The notes beneath the pieces were generated by a model that saw only the letters and a program-made list of their open reading frames with translations, made no database searches and was not told the origin of the DNA. DNA of 64,000 nt, taken from Microbacterium protaetiae. Its GTDB lineage: Bacteria > Actinomycetota > Actinomycetes > Actinomycetales > Microbacteriaceae. The stretch covers positions 1,736,001 through 1,800,000 of the forward strand of contig NZ_CP035494.1 of assembly GCF_004135285.1 (NCBI RefSeq). Direction: 5' to 3'. Position 1 is the first letter of the stretch; the number at the start of each line of letters is the position of its first letter. This document shows positions 41,311 to 50,269 of this stretch, in pieces. Made by a program: the position numbers and the translations under genes.

Positions 41311-42254
41311 GCTCTGCTCCGCGTCTTCGAGGCCCGTGGGAGTTGCGACCAGCTTCTCTCAGCCAGAAGAGTGCCAAGCACTGCGCGATGCGCGGGGGCA
41401 GCGGCACGGACCAGCTCGTGCAGTGTCACGACGCCCCGCATGAGCGCGGCCGCGATCTGACTGTTGTGTTTGCGCGAGTAACGGATGCGATTCACGGCCA
41501 GCAGTTGGTCGAGTTCGATCGACGAACCCGAACCACCTTGGGAATGATGCACGGTGGCTGAGGGCTCGTACCAGACCGCGTGACCGGCCATGCGAACACG
41601 GCGAAAGAAATCTGTCTCTTCGGAGTAGAGGAAGAACCGTTCATCCCAGGGGCCGACCTCACGGGCGACATCGGCGCGGATCAGAAGCGCCGCGCCCGTC
41701 GCCCAGTCGACCTCGCGCGGCGAGCCATACGACGCGGCCTTGAAGATGGTCTCGCTCAACGCGGCGGGCCGGTTGGGGAAACGACTGCCGAACGCCGCAT
41801 CGCCGAGCGCGCGCACCAGTGAAGGCTCGTTGCGCAACGATCGCGTCAGCTCGTCGTTCGTCAGGATGCGGGGCACGACGATGCCGGCGACCCTCTCCTT
41901 CTGCGCAGTTCGCAGAGCGGTCACGCTTCCCGAATCCACCGTGAGATCGGGGTTGAGAATGAGCACGTCATCGCAGTCGCCAATGTGCCGCATGGCGACG
42001 TTGATGCCCCCCGCATACCCGAGGTTGCCGCCTGTGGGCACGCACACGATGTCGGCGATCTGCGATGCGACGGTCACCGTGTCGTCGTTCGAGTCGTTGT
42101 CTGCCACGACAACCCGCAGTCGGTTCGACGATGCTTCTGGTCGCAAAGACGCGATCAGGGCCGGCAGATCGTCGGCGCTGTTGTAGGTCACGATGATCAC
42201 CGCGACATCAGCGTGCTCATCGGCTGAGACGAATCTCGGCTCTGTCTCGGTCAT
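41307..42254 (-). CDS. Family 2 glycosyltransferase, rhamnosyltransferase-like
   Basis: 315 residues from the ATG at 42254. DVAVIIVTYNSADDLPALIA near residue 18, VVVADNDSNDDTVTVA, DCDDVLILNPDLTVDSGSVT and GPWDERFFLYSEETDFFRRV near residue 200 are the signatures of WsaF/RfbN-like transferases (the last holds the catalytic acidic residues). It starts a two-gene unit with the DUF6492 gene. Cytosolic, acting on lipid-linked intermediates. Confidence 0.87.
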   Translation of the reverse strand: MTETEPRFVSADEHADVAVIIVTYNSADDLPALIASLRPEASSNRLRVVVADNDSNDDTVTVASQIADIVCVPTGGNLGYAGGINVAMRHIGDCDDVLILNPDLTVDSGSVTALRTAQKERVAGIVVPRILTNDELTRSLRNEPSLVRALGDAAFGSRFPNRPAALSETIFKAASYGSPREVDWATGAALLIRADVAREVGPWDERFFLYSEETDFFRRVRMAGHAVWYEPSATVHHSQGGSGSSIELDQLLAVNRIRYSRKHNSQIAAALMRGVVTLHELVRAAAPAHRAVLGTLLAERSWSQLPRASKTRSRA

Positions 42255-42305
42255 GACCCGCCCCCCGAACACACTCGGCGGCCGATTTCATGCCACAGTC
42301 TTCCT

Positions 42306-42740
42306 GTGAGGATCTTCGTGCGCTCGCATCGGTGGGCGGTCTGGGCGCTGGCGGTGTACATCGTCGTGGTGGCGCTGATCGTGCTGACACCCGTGTCGTA
42401 TTCAGACATCGTGGTCGCCGTCTGGTCGTGGATTCGCAACGACCTCGGCATCGACTCCTTCGGCGCGGGCTGGGTCGAGGCCGCAGGCAACGTCGTGATG
42501 TTCGTGCCGCTGGGCTTTCTGCTCACGCTGGTGTTCCGGCATCCCTGGTACGGCACGATCCTTGCGCTCGTGCTGTCGGCCGGGGTCGAGATCGCGCAGA
42601 TCGTCATTCCCGACCGGGTCGCCAGCGTGCGCGACGTCGTGTCAAACACGCTCGGCGCGGCGATCGGCGCCTTCCTTGCTTGGCTCATCGTGCTGCGACG
42701 CGAGCATCGCAAGAGTCGGGCTGCGGCATCCACTGTCTGA
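42306..42740 (+). CDS. VanZ-family membrane protein
   Basis: 144 residues with four hydrophobic helices. Landmarks of the VanZ-like fold are AAGNVVMFVPLGFLLTLVFR near residue 62, LSAGVEIAQIVIPDRVASVR near residue 95 and DVVSNTLGAAIGAFLAWLIV. The GTG at 42306 is divergent from the GT2 gene with 51 bases between. Proteins of this group often accompany polysaccharide and peptidoglycan genes; role not known. Confidence 0.85.
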   Translation: MRIFVRSHRWAVWALAVYIVVVALIVLTPVSYSDIVVAVWSWIRNDLGIDSFGAGWVEAAGNVVMFVPLGFLLTLVFRHPWYGTILALVLSAGVEIAQIVIPDRVASVRDVVSNTLGAAIGAFLAWLIVLRREHRKSRAAASTV

Positions 42741-42744
42741 ATCG

Positions 42745-43776
42745 TCATCGCCCCTCCTGCACGACCGCCGGTGACCAGGCATGGTGGATGAAGATCGACG
42801 GCTTCGATGAGCCGTCGGCGTTCAACTCCCAGATGTCGGAGTCGCCGGGGGTGTCGTTGGGCATGCCATAGAGCAGTGTGTCATCGTCGAGCCATTCGAT
42901 CTGGTCGTCGATGCTGCGGGTCTCGACATCGAGCACGGTGACCTTCTTGGTGGCGATGTCGTAGACGGCCGGCGTCCAGTGCACGGTGGGGCCGGCGCCC
43001 GACACGACGCGCTTGAACGCTATGCGGGTGCCGTCGGGTGACAGCGAGGGGCACTCCACGGTCTTCAGCACCGAGGTGACGGTCTTGGCCTTGATGTCGC
43101 CCTTGACCAGATACGTCAGGCCGATAGTGGTCATGCCGACAGTGGCATAGAACGTGTTGTCGTCGACGAACGTGATGCCCCAGAAGTTGCGATCCACGGG
43201 CGCGCTGGGTTTGCCGTCGATGAACAGCTTCCAGTCTTCGAGGTTGCCGAAGCTCGACCCGTCGCTGGTCTTGCGAATCACGGTCTCGGTCGAGAACCCG
43301 ATGGTCGCGTAGGCGTGGCCGGTGACGAAGGCTGTGGTGGCCACCAGCGATCCGTCGGGGGAGAAGCGGGTGCGGCTGGGCACCCCGGGCAGGGGCCACT
43401 CGAGCTGCTCGGTGCCCGCGTTGTCGAAGATGCGCGCGTTGTAGGTGGGGGTGATTCCGCGTTCGGAGCGCAGGCACGAAACCTTTGTCTCGATGGCGTC
43501 GACGCGATCGCAGGCGATGTCGGTGACGGCCCGCGGGCCGGTGGGATCGCTCAGCGGCACACTGGCGACAAGCCCGTATCCCTCGCCCGCGGCGGTGTTG
43601 CGGAACACGATGCGATCACCCTGCGCCCAGTCGGTGGGGGCCACGGTCTGCGCCTGTGAGGGCGCGTTGCTGCGCGCCTGGTACTGCGCCCACGCATACA
43701 CGCCCACACCGGCGGTCGCACCGAGCGCGAGCACCGAGACAAGGGCGATGACCAGCCATTTGACGCGGGCGCTCAC
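42745..43776 (-). CDS. Membrane-anchored beta-propeller (TolB/PD40-like) protein
   Basis: 343 residues from a GTG at 43776 that overlaps the upstream MFS stop (GTGA). WLVIALVSVLALGATAGVGV is an uncleaved membrane anchor. The remainder has WD40-like PD40 segments: RTRFSPDGSLVATTAFV, CPSLSPDGTRIAFKRVV and IEWLDDDTLLYGMPNDTPGD. Expected to lie outside the membrane. Its place in a unit with an MFS protein and a WecG-type transferase suggests a role in envelope polysaccharide handling, not established. Confidence 0.72.
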   Translation of the reverse strand: MSARVKWLVIALVSVLALGATAGVGVYAWAQYQARSNAPSQAQTVAPTDWAQGDRIVFRNTAAGEGYGLVASVPLSDPTGPRAVTDIACDRVDAIETKVSCLRSERGITPTYNARIFDNAGTEQLEWPLPGVPSRTRFSPDGSLVATTAFVTGHAYATIGFSTETVIRKTSDGSSFGNLEDWKLFIDGKPSAPVDRNFWGITFVDDNTFYATVGMTTIGLTYLVKGDIKAKTVTSVLKTVECPSLSPDGTRIAFKRVVSGAGPTVHWTPAVYDIATKKVTVLDVETRSIDDQIEWLDDDTLLYGMPNDTPGDSDIWELNADGSSKPSIFIHHAWSPAVVQEGR

Positions 43777-45104
43777 GCCGCGCTCACCCGCCCGCGCGCA
43801 GACAGATACGGGCGCAGCAGAAGGGCGATGAGCGGGATCGCGACGATGAGCAGGCCCGAGATGATCCACATCGACGTCTCACGTCCGACCGCGTACCAGA
43901 GAAAGCCGAAGCCGGTCGCCGACAGAAACCGGGTCACCGCGACGACCGTCTGTGCGGCGGCGATGCCCGTACCGTGGGTCTCGGGGGTCGTCAGCTGCGC
44001 GGCCAGGGCCGCCAGCACACCGTCGGTGGCCGCGTAGAAACCGCCGAGGAACGCCAGGCACAGCAGCGTGGCGGCGATGTCGGCCATCGGCAAAGCCGCG
44101 ACCAGGTAGGCGGCCAGAAGCCCTATATGCCCGAAAACGAATACACGCGCGCGGCCGACACGATCAGACAGTCTGCCCAGCGGAATCGCGAGCGCGAGGA
44201 ACGCGATGTTCGTGCCGACGTACAACAGCGGAAACCACGCGGCCGCGAAGTCGCTGCGCGCCTGCAGCACGAGGTAGACGAAACCGTCGCCGATCGTGAG
44301 CAGCCCGAGAATGCCCGACGCGGCCAGCACCCGGCGCATCGGCCGTGAGGTGATGACGCCCCAGTCGAACTTCGGCCGCGGCTCGCGGGTGGTCTTGCCC
44401 GCGGCATCCCTCGTCTTGGCCAGCGGCTCGCGGGTGCGCACGTTCGGAACGAACAGGCCGAGGATCGTCACGCCGATGATGGCGAACGCGAGCGAGGCCA
44501 CGAAGATCGTGCCGTAGCCGTTCGGGATCAGCAGCAGGATGATGAACGCTATCAGCGGCCCGACGGCGGCGCCGATGTTGTCGAGCGTGCGGTGCACACC
44601 GAACGAGGTGCCGAGGTTGTCGGGGTGCGACGATGCTGTGATGACCGAGTCACGCGGTGCCGTGCGAATGCCTTTGCCGATGCGATCGGCGGTGATCACC
44701 GCCACCAGCGCCCCGAAACCGGCGACGAACAGCAGTCCGACGCGGGCGACCGCGGCCACCGCATAGCCGACGAACGCCACCCACTTGGGCTGATCAAGCC
44801 GGTCGGAGGTGTACCCGCCGGCGATGCGCACCAGCGCGCTCACACCCTGGTACAGCCCGTCGATGAACCCGAACGCTATCGTCGACAGGCCCAGGTACGC
44901 GGTCACATACAGCGGCAGCACCGCGGTGATCGACTCCGACGAGATGTCGGTGAGCATCGAGACGATACCGAAGGCGAACACCGCCGACGACACCGACCGC
45001 ACACCACGGCGGCGCGGCTTGTCAGAAGGGGTGAGGGATGCCGCGGCCTCGCCGGCCTCGGTCACCTCAGGTTGCTTGGGCTTGTTCGAGAAAGAGATGT
45101 ACAA
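43773..45104 (-). CDS. MFS transporter
   Basis: 443 residues with about 12 transmembrane helices. VFAFGIVSMLTDISSESITA in helix 1 and AGGYTSDRLDQPKWVAFVGY plus DRIGKGIRTAPRDSVITAS in the loops match a subgroup of the major facilitator superfamily. The amino-terminal 35 residues are cytosolic. Substrate unknown. Starts nine bases after the stop of the upstream gene and overlaps the beta-propeller gene, so the three are likely co-transcribed. Confidence 0.87.
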   Translation of the reverse strand: MYISFSNKPKQPEVTEAGEAAASLTPSDKPRRRGVRSVSSAVFAFGIVSMLTDISSESITAVLPLYVTAYLGLSTIAFGFIDGLYQGVSALVRIAGGYTSDRLDQPKWVAFVGYAVAAVARVGLLFVAGFGALVAVITADRIGKGIRTAPRDSVITASSHPDNLGTSFGVHRTLDNIGAAVGPLIAFIILLLIPNGYGTIFVASLAFAIIGVTILGLFVPNVRTREPLAKTRDAAGKTTREPRPKFDWGVITSRPMRRVLAASGILGLLTIGDGFVYLVLQARSDFAAAWFPLLYVGTNIAFLALAIPLGRLSDRVGRARVFVFGHIGLLAAYLVAALPMADIAATLLCLAFLGGFYAATDGVLAALAAQLTTPETHGTGIAAAQTVVAVTRFLSATGFGFLWYAVGRETSMWIISGLLIVAIPLIALLLRPYLSARGRVSAA

Positions 45105-45113
45105 AAAAGGGCC

Positions 45114-45839
45114 TCACTTCGTGCGGAACACGCCGTAGATCGTGTACCTGTTGCCGGTTCCCGTGGTGCCGAACGACAGGGCCACTGACTCATGCGCTCC
45201 GACATAGGTGATGGTGCCGTCGGCCGCGGTGCCGCGGCGCAGGCCGAGCGATCCCCACAGCTCCTCGTAGTGCTTCTGCACCGAAGCCTGCGAGGCTGTC
45301 GTGGTGGCCACCAGGCTGACCTGCATCGTTGTCTTCTCGGTGGCGATCGAGCTCGACAGCACCGTGGACTTGGTCGCCGGCCCCATCACCTTCTCGGGAT
45401 AGCCACTGACCAGGCCGTTGTTCTTCGACGCCGTCTTGGGCAGCGGCGCCGAGACCAACGGTGGCTGGGGTGTGATCGATGGCAGCCGGGTGATCGGGGT
45501 TGCCGTCGGCGGCAGCACCTCGGAACCTGTCGTCGGCGTCGCCTGCGGCAGCGGACCGATCGTGGGGGCACCGGATGCCGCACCCTTCGCGCCGCCCGGT
45601 GCGGTGGACGTGCCCGCGGTCGCACCCGGCGTGCCGTTGCCGGCGGTGCCGTTGCCGCCATTGTTGCCCGAACCGTTCTGCTGCTGCGTGGTCGTGGCCG
45701 CCGTGTTCGGGTTCGTGCCACCGCTGAGCAGCGCCGACACCGTGATGATGCCGGCGACCACTATCACTGCGACGACGCCGATCACGATCTTCATCGCCGG
45801 TGTCAGCGCCGATCTCCCCATCTCGCGCTGAGCGTTCAT
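45114..45839 (-). CDS. Membrane-anchored low-complexity protein, unknown
   Basis: 241 residues from the ATG at 45839 (eight bases after GGGG). MKIVIGVVAVIVVAGIITVS is a single membrane helix. Residues 40-140 are rich in Thr, Asn, Gly, Pro and Ala and probably extend through the cell wall. The last 90 residues (VLSSSIATEKTTMQVSLVAT, HYEELWGSLGLRR, YTIYGVFRTK) form a small folded domain that I do not recognise. Found between a WecG-type gene and an MFS gene. Confidence 0.65.
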   Translation of the reverse strand: MNAQREMGRSALTPAMKIVIGVVAVIVVAGIITVSALLSGGTNPNTAATTTQQQNGSGNNGGNGTAGNGTPGATAGTSTAPGGAKGAASGAPTIGPLPQATPTTGSEVLPPTATPITRLPSITPQPPLVSAPLPKTASKNNGLVSGYPEKVMGPATKSTVLSSSIATEKTTMQVSLVATTTASQASVQKHYEELWGSLGLRRGTAADGTITYVGAHESVALSFGTTGTGNRYTIYGVFRTK

Positions 45840-45886
45840 GCTCACATCCCCTGTTTACTGCCTCATATCGACGCGTCCACGTGCGC

Positions 45887-46720
45887 TCATGACGGCACCC
45901 GGCGCGGTCGTCCCCGCACCGCCAAGTATGCTGGCGGCCCTTGCACAAGATAGCGCTTGGCGAGCCGCCGTGGTTCCAGCAGCAGCCGCCACGCCCATTC
46001 GAACCCCATCCGCACGACCCACCGCGGTGCGCGGCTGACGCGGCCGGCGAGAAAATCGACCACCGCGCCGAACGCCAGCAGCACCCTCGCCCCGCTGAGC
46101 AGGCCGTATTGTTCGATCCACTGTTCCTGCCGCGGCTTGCCGAGGCAGACCAAGAGAATGTCCACGCGCGCCGCGCGGATCTCAGCGGCCAGCTGCTGCT
46201 GAGCTGCGGCATCCGCCAGCGCCGACCGGTCGGGCGCCCAGTGGCCGGCGAACCGGATCGTCGGCCAGTCGCGCGACAGCCGGTCGGTGAGCAGCCCGGT
46301 GACCTCGGTGCTGCCACCGACCACGCCGATGCTCAGGTGGTCGGCAGCAGCCCTGGTCAAGATCGGCTCGATCAGGTCGCTGCCGGCCAGACGTGGGTAA
46401 TCGACGCCGCTCACGCGCGTGACCTGGGCCGCGATGGGCGCGCCGTCGACGAGGTTGAACCACTCGGGCCCGCGCAGCGCCGCCAACGGTGTGTGCTGCC
46501 CGTGCCTGGCGAAGTGATGGATGTGATCGAGATTGATGGATGCCACGGCCAGCGGGCGGCGCGCTTCGGTGCGCGTCGCGGCCATGATGGTGTCGATCGC
46601 GTCTTCTTCAGAGACGAGGTGCACCGGGATTCCGGCGATGTCCACCGCCGGAATCGCCCCGAGAGTTCCGAGACCCCAGTGCTCGGATGTCTCTGTCTGC
46701 GTCTGTGCCAGGTCTGTCAT
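45887..46720 (-). CDS. WecG/TagA/CpsF-family glycosyltransferase
   Basis: 277 residues. SINLDHIHHFARHGQHTPLA and GPEWFNLVDGAPIAAQVTRV near residue 85 hold the catalytic Asp region; HLSIGVVGGSTEVTG and RVDILLVCLGKPRQEQWIEQ near residue 190 are the family motifs. Such enzymes add the second sugar (for example ManNAc) to a polyprenyl-diphosphate-linked residue. A GAGGGG precedes the start by six bases. It would act directly after the sugar transferase encoded upstream. Confidence 0.9.
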   Translation of the reverse strand: MTDLAQTQTETSEHWGLGTLGAIPAVDIAGIPVHLVSEEDAIDTIMAATRTEARRPLAVASINLDHIHHFARHGQHTPLAALRGPEWFNLVDGAPIAAQVTRVSGVDYPRLAGSDLIEPILTRAAADHLSIGVVGGSTEVTGLLTDRLSRDWPTIRFAGHWAPDRSALADAAAQQQLAAEIRAARVDILLVCLGKPRQEQWIEQYGLLSGARVLLAFGAVVDFLAGRVSRAPRWVVRMGFEWAWRLLLEPRRLAKRYLVQGPPAYLAVRGRPRRVPS

Positions 46721-46834
46721 GAGCTGTCCCCTCGCTCTTTTTTCCTAGGGATCCGCGATCGTGGTTTCGGTGCCTGCCCGTGACGGGTGAGAACGGCGCC
46801 AAGTGGGGAGCACGACCGCGGATCCGGTCTGGAG

Positions 46835-46857
46835 GTCGGGTGGCTAGGCCACCCGAC
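46835..46857 (-). terminator. Perfect hairpin just after the sugar transferase gene
   Basis: GTCGGGTGGC (46835-46844), loop TAG, GCCACCCGAC (46848-46857): ten perfect base pairs, three bases past the stop codon at 46861. No T run follows on the minus strand, as is common in GC-rich actinobacteria. The remaining bases to 46720 hold a T6 run (46738-46743) but no gene. Confidence 0.75.
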
Positions 46858-46860
46858 GGA

Positions 46861-48459
46861 TCAATAGGCCCCTTCCGGCTGGAGCATGACCCGCGCCGTG
46901 CGCCACATGATCATCAGGTCGGTCATGACCGACCAGTTCTCCACGTAGCGCAGGTCGAGGCGCACGCTCTCGTCCCAGGAGAGGTCGCTGCGGCCGCTCA
47001 CCTGCCACAGGCCGGTGATACCCGGCTTGATGAACAGGCGCCGCGAGACGTCGCCGTCGTACTCGACGACTTCGCTCGGCAGCGGCGGCCGGGGGCCGAC
47101 GACGCTCATGTCGCCGGTGAGCACGTTCCAGAACTGCGGCAGTTCGTCGAGCGAGAACTTGCGCAGCACCGCGCCGATCCGGGTCACCCGCGGGTCGCGC
47201 TTGAGCTTGAACAGTGGGCCGGCGCCCTCGTTCTCGGTCTGCAGCTCGGCCAGCCGCGCTTCGGCGTCGACGACCATGGTGCGGAACTTCAGGATCTTGA
47301 ACTCGCTGCCGTCACGCCCGATGCGGGTCTGGCGGAAGAAGACCGGACCGTGGTCTTCGAGCTTGATGAGCAGGGCCAGCGGCACACCGATGAGCGTGAT
47401 CGGGATCAGCGCCAGTGTCGCCACCGCGACATCCATCGTTCGCTTGAGAACGTGACGTGCTCCCTCGAACTCGGGGATCTTCACGTGGATCAGCGGCATC
47501 CCATCGAGCGGGCTCAGTGAGATGCGGGGGCCTGCGACGTCGGCCAGTCGGCTGGACAGAATGAGTTCGGATGCGGCGCCTTCCAACTCCCAGGAAAGGC
47601 GCTTGATGAACTCCCCGTCCAGCCGACTTGCCACCACGACGGAGTCGGCTTCCAACATCCGCGCGCGGTCTGCCACCGTTTCCGTTGTCCCCACAACGGG
47701 AATGGTGTGACCCTCGACGACGATGCGGTCGACCGATGCGTCGGCGAGAGCCACGCCGACGATCGTGAACGCATGGCACGAGTCCTGCAGAATCTGCCGG
47801 ACCACGTACTCGACATCGTCACGCGTGCCGGTCACCAGCGTGCGCGCGGCATAGTGCCCGTACGCACGCTGGCCGATCAGCCAGCGTCGCCACGTCCACC
47901 GTCCGACAAGGACGGCGAACAACCCCAGCGGCAAGGCGACCATCAACTGCATCCGCACGCCGTGCCACTGGAAAACCACAAATGTCATCGCGACGATGCC
48001 GAACGCGAGCCCTGTCGCGTGCGCCACCCGCTTGTATTCGCCCGCGCCCGAACCCAGCACGGTCGTCGACCGCGTGCCGAACAGCGTCAGCGTCGTCGTC
48101 CACACCAGCGCGGTCATGAGGCCGATCAGGGTCAGACCCCACACATTGGCGCTGGCGCGGTCGAGCAGCAGGTTGACCGCGCCGGCGGCGGCGACGGCCG
48201 CGATCACGAGCGCGGCATCGGTCACCCGCAGGCGTCGGCGCAGCCGGCGCTCCCACAGCCGGCGGCGTTCGAGCGAGGGCTGCAGGCGCGGCGCCACGGC
48301 CGCAGCGCGATGAAGAGTTCCCGCAGCCGGGAAGGGCAGAAGATGGCCCGCCTCAGCCGGCTGCAGAGAATCGAAGAGGGCGACGCGCGGCGTGCTGAAC
48401 GCCGCGTGCGTCGAGGCCCTTTCGAGTGCCGTCGCTGATTGCACGTCGACGGCAGTCAT
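46861..48459 (-). CDS. Polyprenyl-phosphate sugar transferase (initiating enzyme)
   Basis: 532 residues from the ATG at 48459. Residues 75-215 contain about four membrane helices and residues 220-340 a cytosolic Rossmann-like part (VTGTRDDVEYVVRQILQD), as in WbaP/CpsE enzymes. The carboxyl 200 residues are the catalytic bacterial sugar transferase domain: LKRTMDVAVATLAL, GPVFFRQTRIGRDGSEFKIL, KFRTMVVDAEARL, GDMSVVGPRPPLPSEV and IKPGITGLWQVSGRSDLSWD. It transfers a sugar phosphate to undecaprenyl phosphate and so starts the repeat unit. Three TGGGGA motifs lie upstream. Confidence 0.93.
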   Translation of the reverse strand: MTAVDVQSATALERASTHAAFSTPRVALFDSLQPAEAGHLLPFPAAGTLHRAAAVAPRLQPSLERRRLWERRLRRRLRVTDAALVIAAVAAAGAVNLLLDRASANVWGLTLIGLMTALVWTTTLTLFGTRSTTVLGSGAGEYKRVAHATGLAFGIVAMTFVVFQWHGVRMQLMVALPLGLFAVLVGRWTWRRWLIGQRAYGHYAARTLVTGTRDDVEYVVRQILQDSCHAFTIVGVALADASVDRIVVEGHTIPVVGTTETVADRARMLEADSVVVASRLDGEFIKRLSWELEGAASELILSSRLADVAGPRISLSPLDGMPLIHVKIPEFEGARHVLKRTMDVAVATLALIPITLIGVPLALLIKLEDHGPVFFRQTRIGRDGSEFKILKFRTMVVDAEARLAELQTENEGAGPLFKLKRDPRVTRIGAVLRKFSLDELPQFWNVLTGDMSVVGPRPPLPSEVVEYDGDVSRRLFIKPGITGLWQVSGRSDLSWDESVRLDLRYVENWSVMTDLMIMWRTARVMLQPEGAY

Positions 48460-48494
48460 TTCGCACACCCCCAGGTGTGCACGCGCAAACGCGC

Positions 48495-48559
48495 GTCCCC
48501 AGTAGACATTCGCTCCCCAGTAATGTCTGGGCGACGTCCCGGTCACCCAATTTCCCCAG
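48495..48559 (-). promoter_or_regulatory. TGGGGA motif cluster before the sugar transferase gene
   Basis: On the minus strand CTGGGGAAA (from 48559), CTGGGGAGC (from 48520) and CTGGGGACG (from 48502), all in the direction of transcription, the last two 18 bases apart. The gap 48460-48734 otherwise shows no gene; TAGAGT (48621-48616, minus) could be a -10 box with a poor -35. Confidence 0.45.
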
Positions 48560-48734
48560 ATTCACCGCATCCCAAATGCGGTCATCGATGCGTCCCACCG
48601 CCTCGATTGCCAGTCACTCTACAGTGTTCCCTCGGCGAGCGAAAGCACTTCGATGAGAAATGTCACATGACGTCGTGGTGAACATCCGCGTGCGCCTCGC
48701 CGAGCGCGGGGTGACCCCGTGCGACGATGCCTGC

Positions 48735-49124
48735 ATGGAGCCCCTCGAGGTCGTCGCCGCCGTCATCGTCGACGGCGATCGCGTGCTCGCCTGCCGGCGC
48801 CGTGAGGGCAAGGTCGACGCGGGCAAGTGGGAGTTCCCGGGCGGCAAGATCGAGCCGGGGGAGTCCGCGGCTGTGGCGCTGGCGCGCGAGATCCGCGAAG
48901 AGTTGGGCGTGCAGGTGCGGGTCGGTGAGGTGCTGCGTTCTGATGTGACGGATGCCGCGGGTCGCAGCATCCGGCTCACGTGTATGTCTGCCGTGTTGGC
49001 CGAGGGGCGGCCTGTCTCGAGCACCGATCACGATCGGCTCGAGTGGGTGCGCCCGGCAGAGCTGCCGATGCTCGACTGGGCCGAGCCCGATCTGCCGATG
49101 GTGGGGGAGATCGCGGGGGTGTGA
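48735..49124 (+). CDS. Nudix hydrolase, MutT-like
   Basis: 129 residues from the ATG at 48735. FPGGKIEPGESAAVALAREI followed by REELG is a complete Nudix box (Gx5Ex7REUxEExGU) at residues 37-59. VIVDGDRVLACRRREGKVDA before it and the tail matching LEWVRPAELPMLDWAEPDLP fit MutT-type 8-oxo-dGTP or CTP pyrophosphohydrolases that clean the nucleotide pool. Monocistronic; no Shine-Dalgarno is evident, and earlier starts (48660) would add residues outside the fold. Confidence 0.9.
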   Translation: MEPLEVVAAVIVDGDRVLACRRREGKVDAGKWEFPGGKIEPGESAAVALAREIREELGVQVRVGEVLRSDVTDAAGRSIRLTCMSAVLAEGRPVSSTDHDRLEWVRPAELPMLDWAEPDLPMVGEIAGV

Positions 49125-49528
49125 GGGGTGGCGCGGGGGCTGTCTGGGCCTACGCGGGCTCCCGTGCGTGGCTCTTCGCCGTGCCTGACGCGCCGGGGCT
49201 TTCGTCGCCCCCGCGCCGCGGACTTTCGCCGAGACAAGGGATTCGCGCCGAGACCCAGGGCGTCGCACTTGGTTTCGGGCGGAATCCTTTGTTTCGGCGA
49301 GGTGAGGGGGATCGACGGGAGGCGACGCAACGCGCCGATGACGACATCGAAGCGGTCGCAGACCATTTCGTGGCAGGGGTGCCCCGGATGCGGCTCACGC
49401 CTTCGTTGCCGAGCTCGAAGCCCTCAGAGACCTGATCAGCGAGTACCCGGGCATCGGGTTGGCGAGTGTCACTGGCTGCGCCGTTCCGCACCGCTCCATG
49501 CTCCGGCGTGCTGGCCGGCGGCGGTGGA
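49125..49528. other. Gene-free region with the first 75-bp palindromic element
   Basis: No coding frame with family resemblance. It holds a 75-bp imperfect palindrome (49226-49300, separate entry) preceded by GCGGACTT, the same lead-in as at the second copy. After 49301 nothing is recognisable up to the Abi stop. Confidence 0.6.
49226..49300. repeat. 75-bp palindromic element, copy 1
   Basis: TCGCCGAGACAAGGGATTC at the left end is the imperfect inverse of GAATCCTTTGTTTCGGCGA at the right end, and the inner parts (GCCGAGACCCAGG against TTGGTTTCGGGC) also pair, leaving about eight loop bases. A direct copy lies at 50623 with six differences in 75. Several changes sit in the arms and keep pairing. 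Confidence 0.8.
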
Positions 49529-50269
49529 TCAGAGGAGCAGCGCGGTTCGATCTGGGAGCGGGCAGTTCGCAATCTGGGAGGGAACGGCTGAGTTCTCCCG
49601 CAGCCACGACTCGAGACCGGTGTCGATGTATCCCGCAAGGTTCAGGACGGTCTCATGCATTTCGGACACTCTGATGCGCCGCACTGAGCCGTCCTTGCGA
49701 CGCTCACCCGCAAGTGGCACGCCCCAGACGATGTGCTCGTGGTGCGCGACGCGGTTCCGAAGTGACTGGACGCGTCGGGCGGCGGTCTCCACCGTTGAGC
49801 GGTCGAAGTTGCCAACGTTTGGGAAGGCGTTTCGCAATGCGGGCTTCCAGAGCAACGTGTCGTATATTCGCCGCTCACGATCTTCACCGCTGCCCTGATA
49901 GCCACCGCGACCGAGAACCTTGACCCAGAAGCCGAACATGAGAGTCGCCACCAGCTTGCCGTGCAAAACCTCCGGTGGCGCGTCGAGCGTGCTCAGCCGA
50001 CCGACTCGCCACGCTTCGCCGACCAGCTTGAGCGTGTCATCATCCAGCAGATCTGTTCGCCGATACCAGTAAAGCCCGTGTGCCGCCGCCAGCTCGCGAG
50101 CCATAGCTGAGCGCATCGCGACCTCGAGAGTTGAGAGATCGTCAAATGTCGCGAGAGCAATTCGGCTTGCCCAGCGGTACAGGTCCATCGGGTCTACGGC
50201 GGTTCCGTTGCAAGCGGCGTCGTACCGGTGGAATCGGGCTTCTGGGATGGTCGCTCGGAGTCGGTGCAT
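49529..50269 (-). CDS. Abi-like HEPN protein (abortive infection family)
   Basis: 246 residues. AVDPMDLYRWASRIALATFD near residue 25 and FDDLSTLEVAMRSAMARELA near residue 42 are typical of the Abi_2 / AbiD-F group. RVQSLRNRVAHHEHIVWG near residue 168 carries an RNxxxH (RNRVAHHE) ribonuclease motif of HEPN folds. In known relatives the protein blocks phage growth; here that is inferred. It stands alone, between two copies of a palindromic repeat, and no antitoxin is adjacent on its strand. Confidence 0.75.
   Translation of the reverse strand: MHRLRATIPEARFHRYDAACNGTAVDPMDLYRWASRIALATFDDLSTLEVAMRSAMARELAAAHGLYWYRRTDLLDDDTLKLVGEAWRVGRLSTLDAPPEVLHGKLVATLMFGFWVKVLGRGGYQGSGEDRERRIYDTLLWKPALRNAFPNVGNFDRSTVETAARRVQSLRNRVAHHEHIVWGVPLAGERRKDGSVRRIRVSEMHETVLNLAGYIDTGLESWLRENSAVPSQIANCPLPDRTALLL

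Noticed and set aside
45190..46317. 375-residue minus-strand frame spanning the WecG and anchor genes
   Set aside because: It is a frame-shifted shadow of both; its Gly/Arg/Trp-rich composition fits no family.
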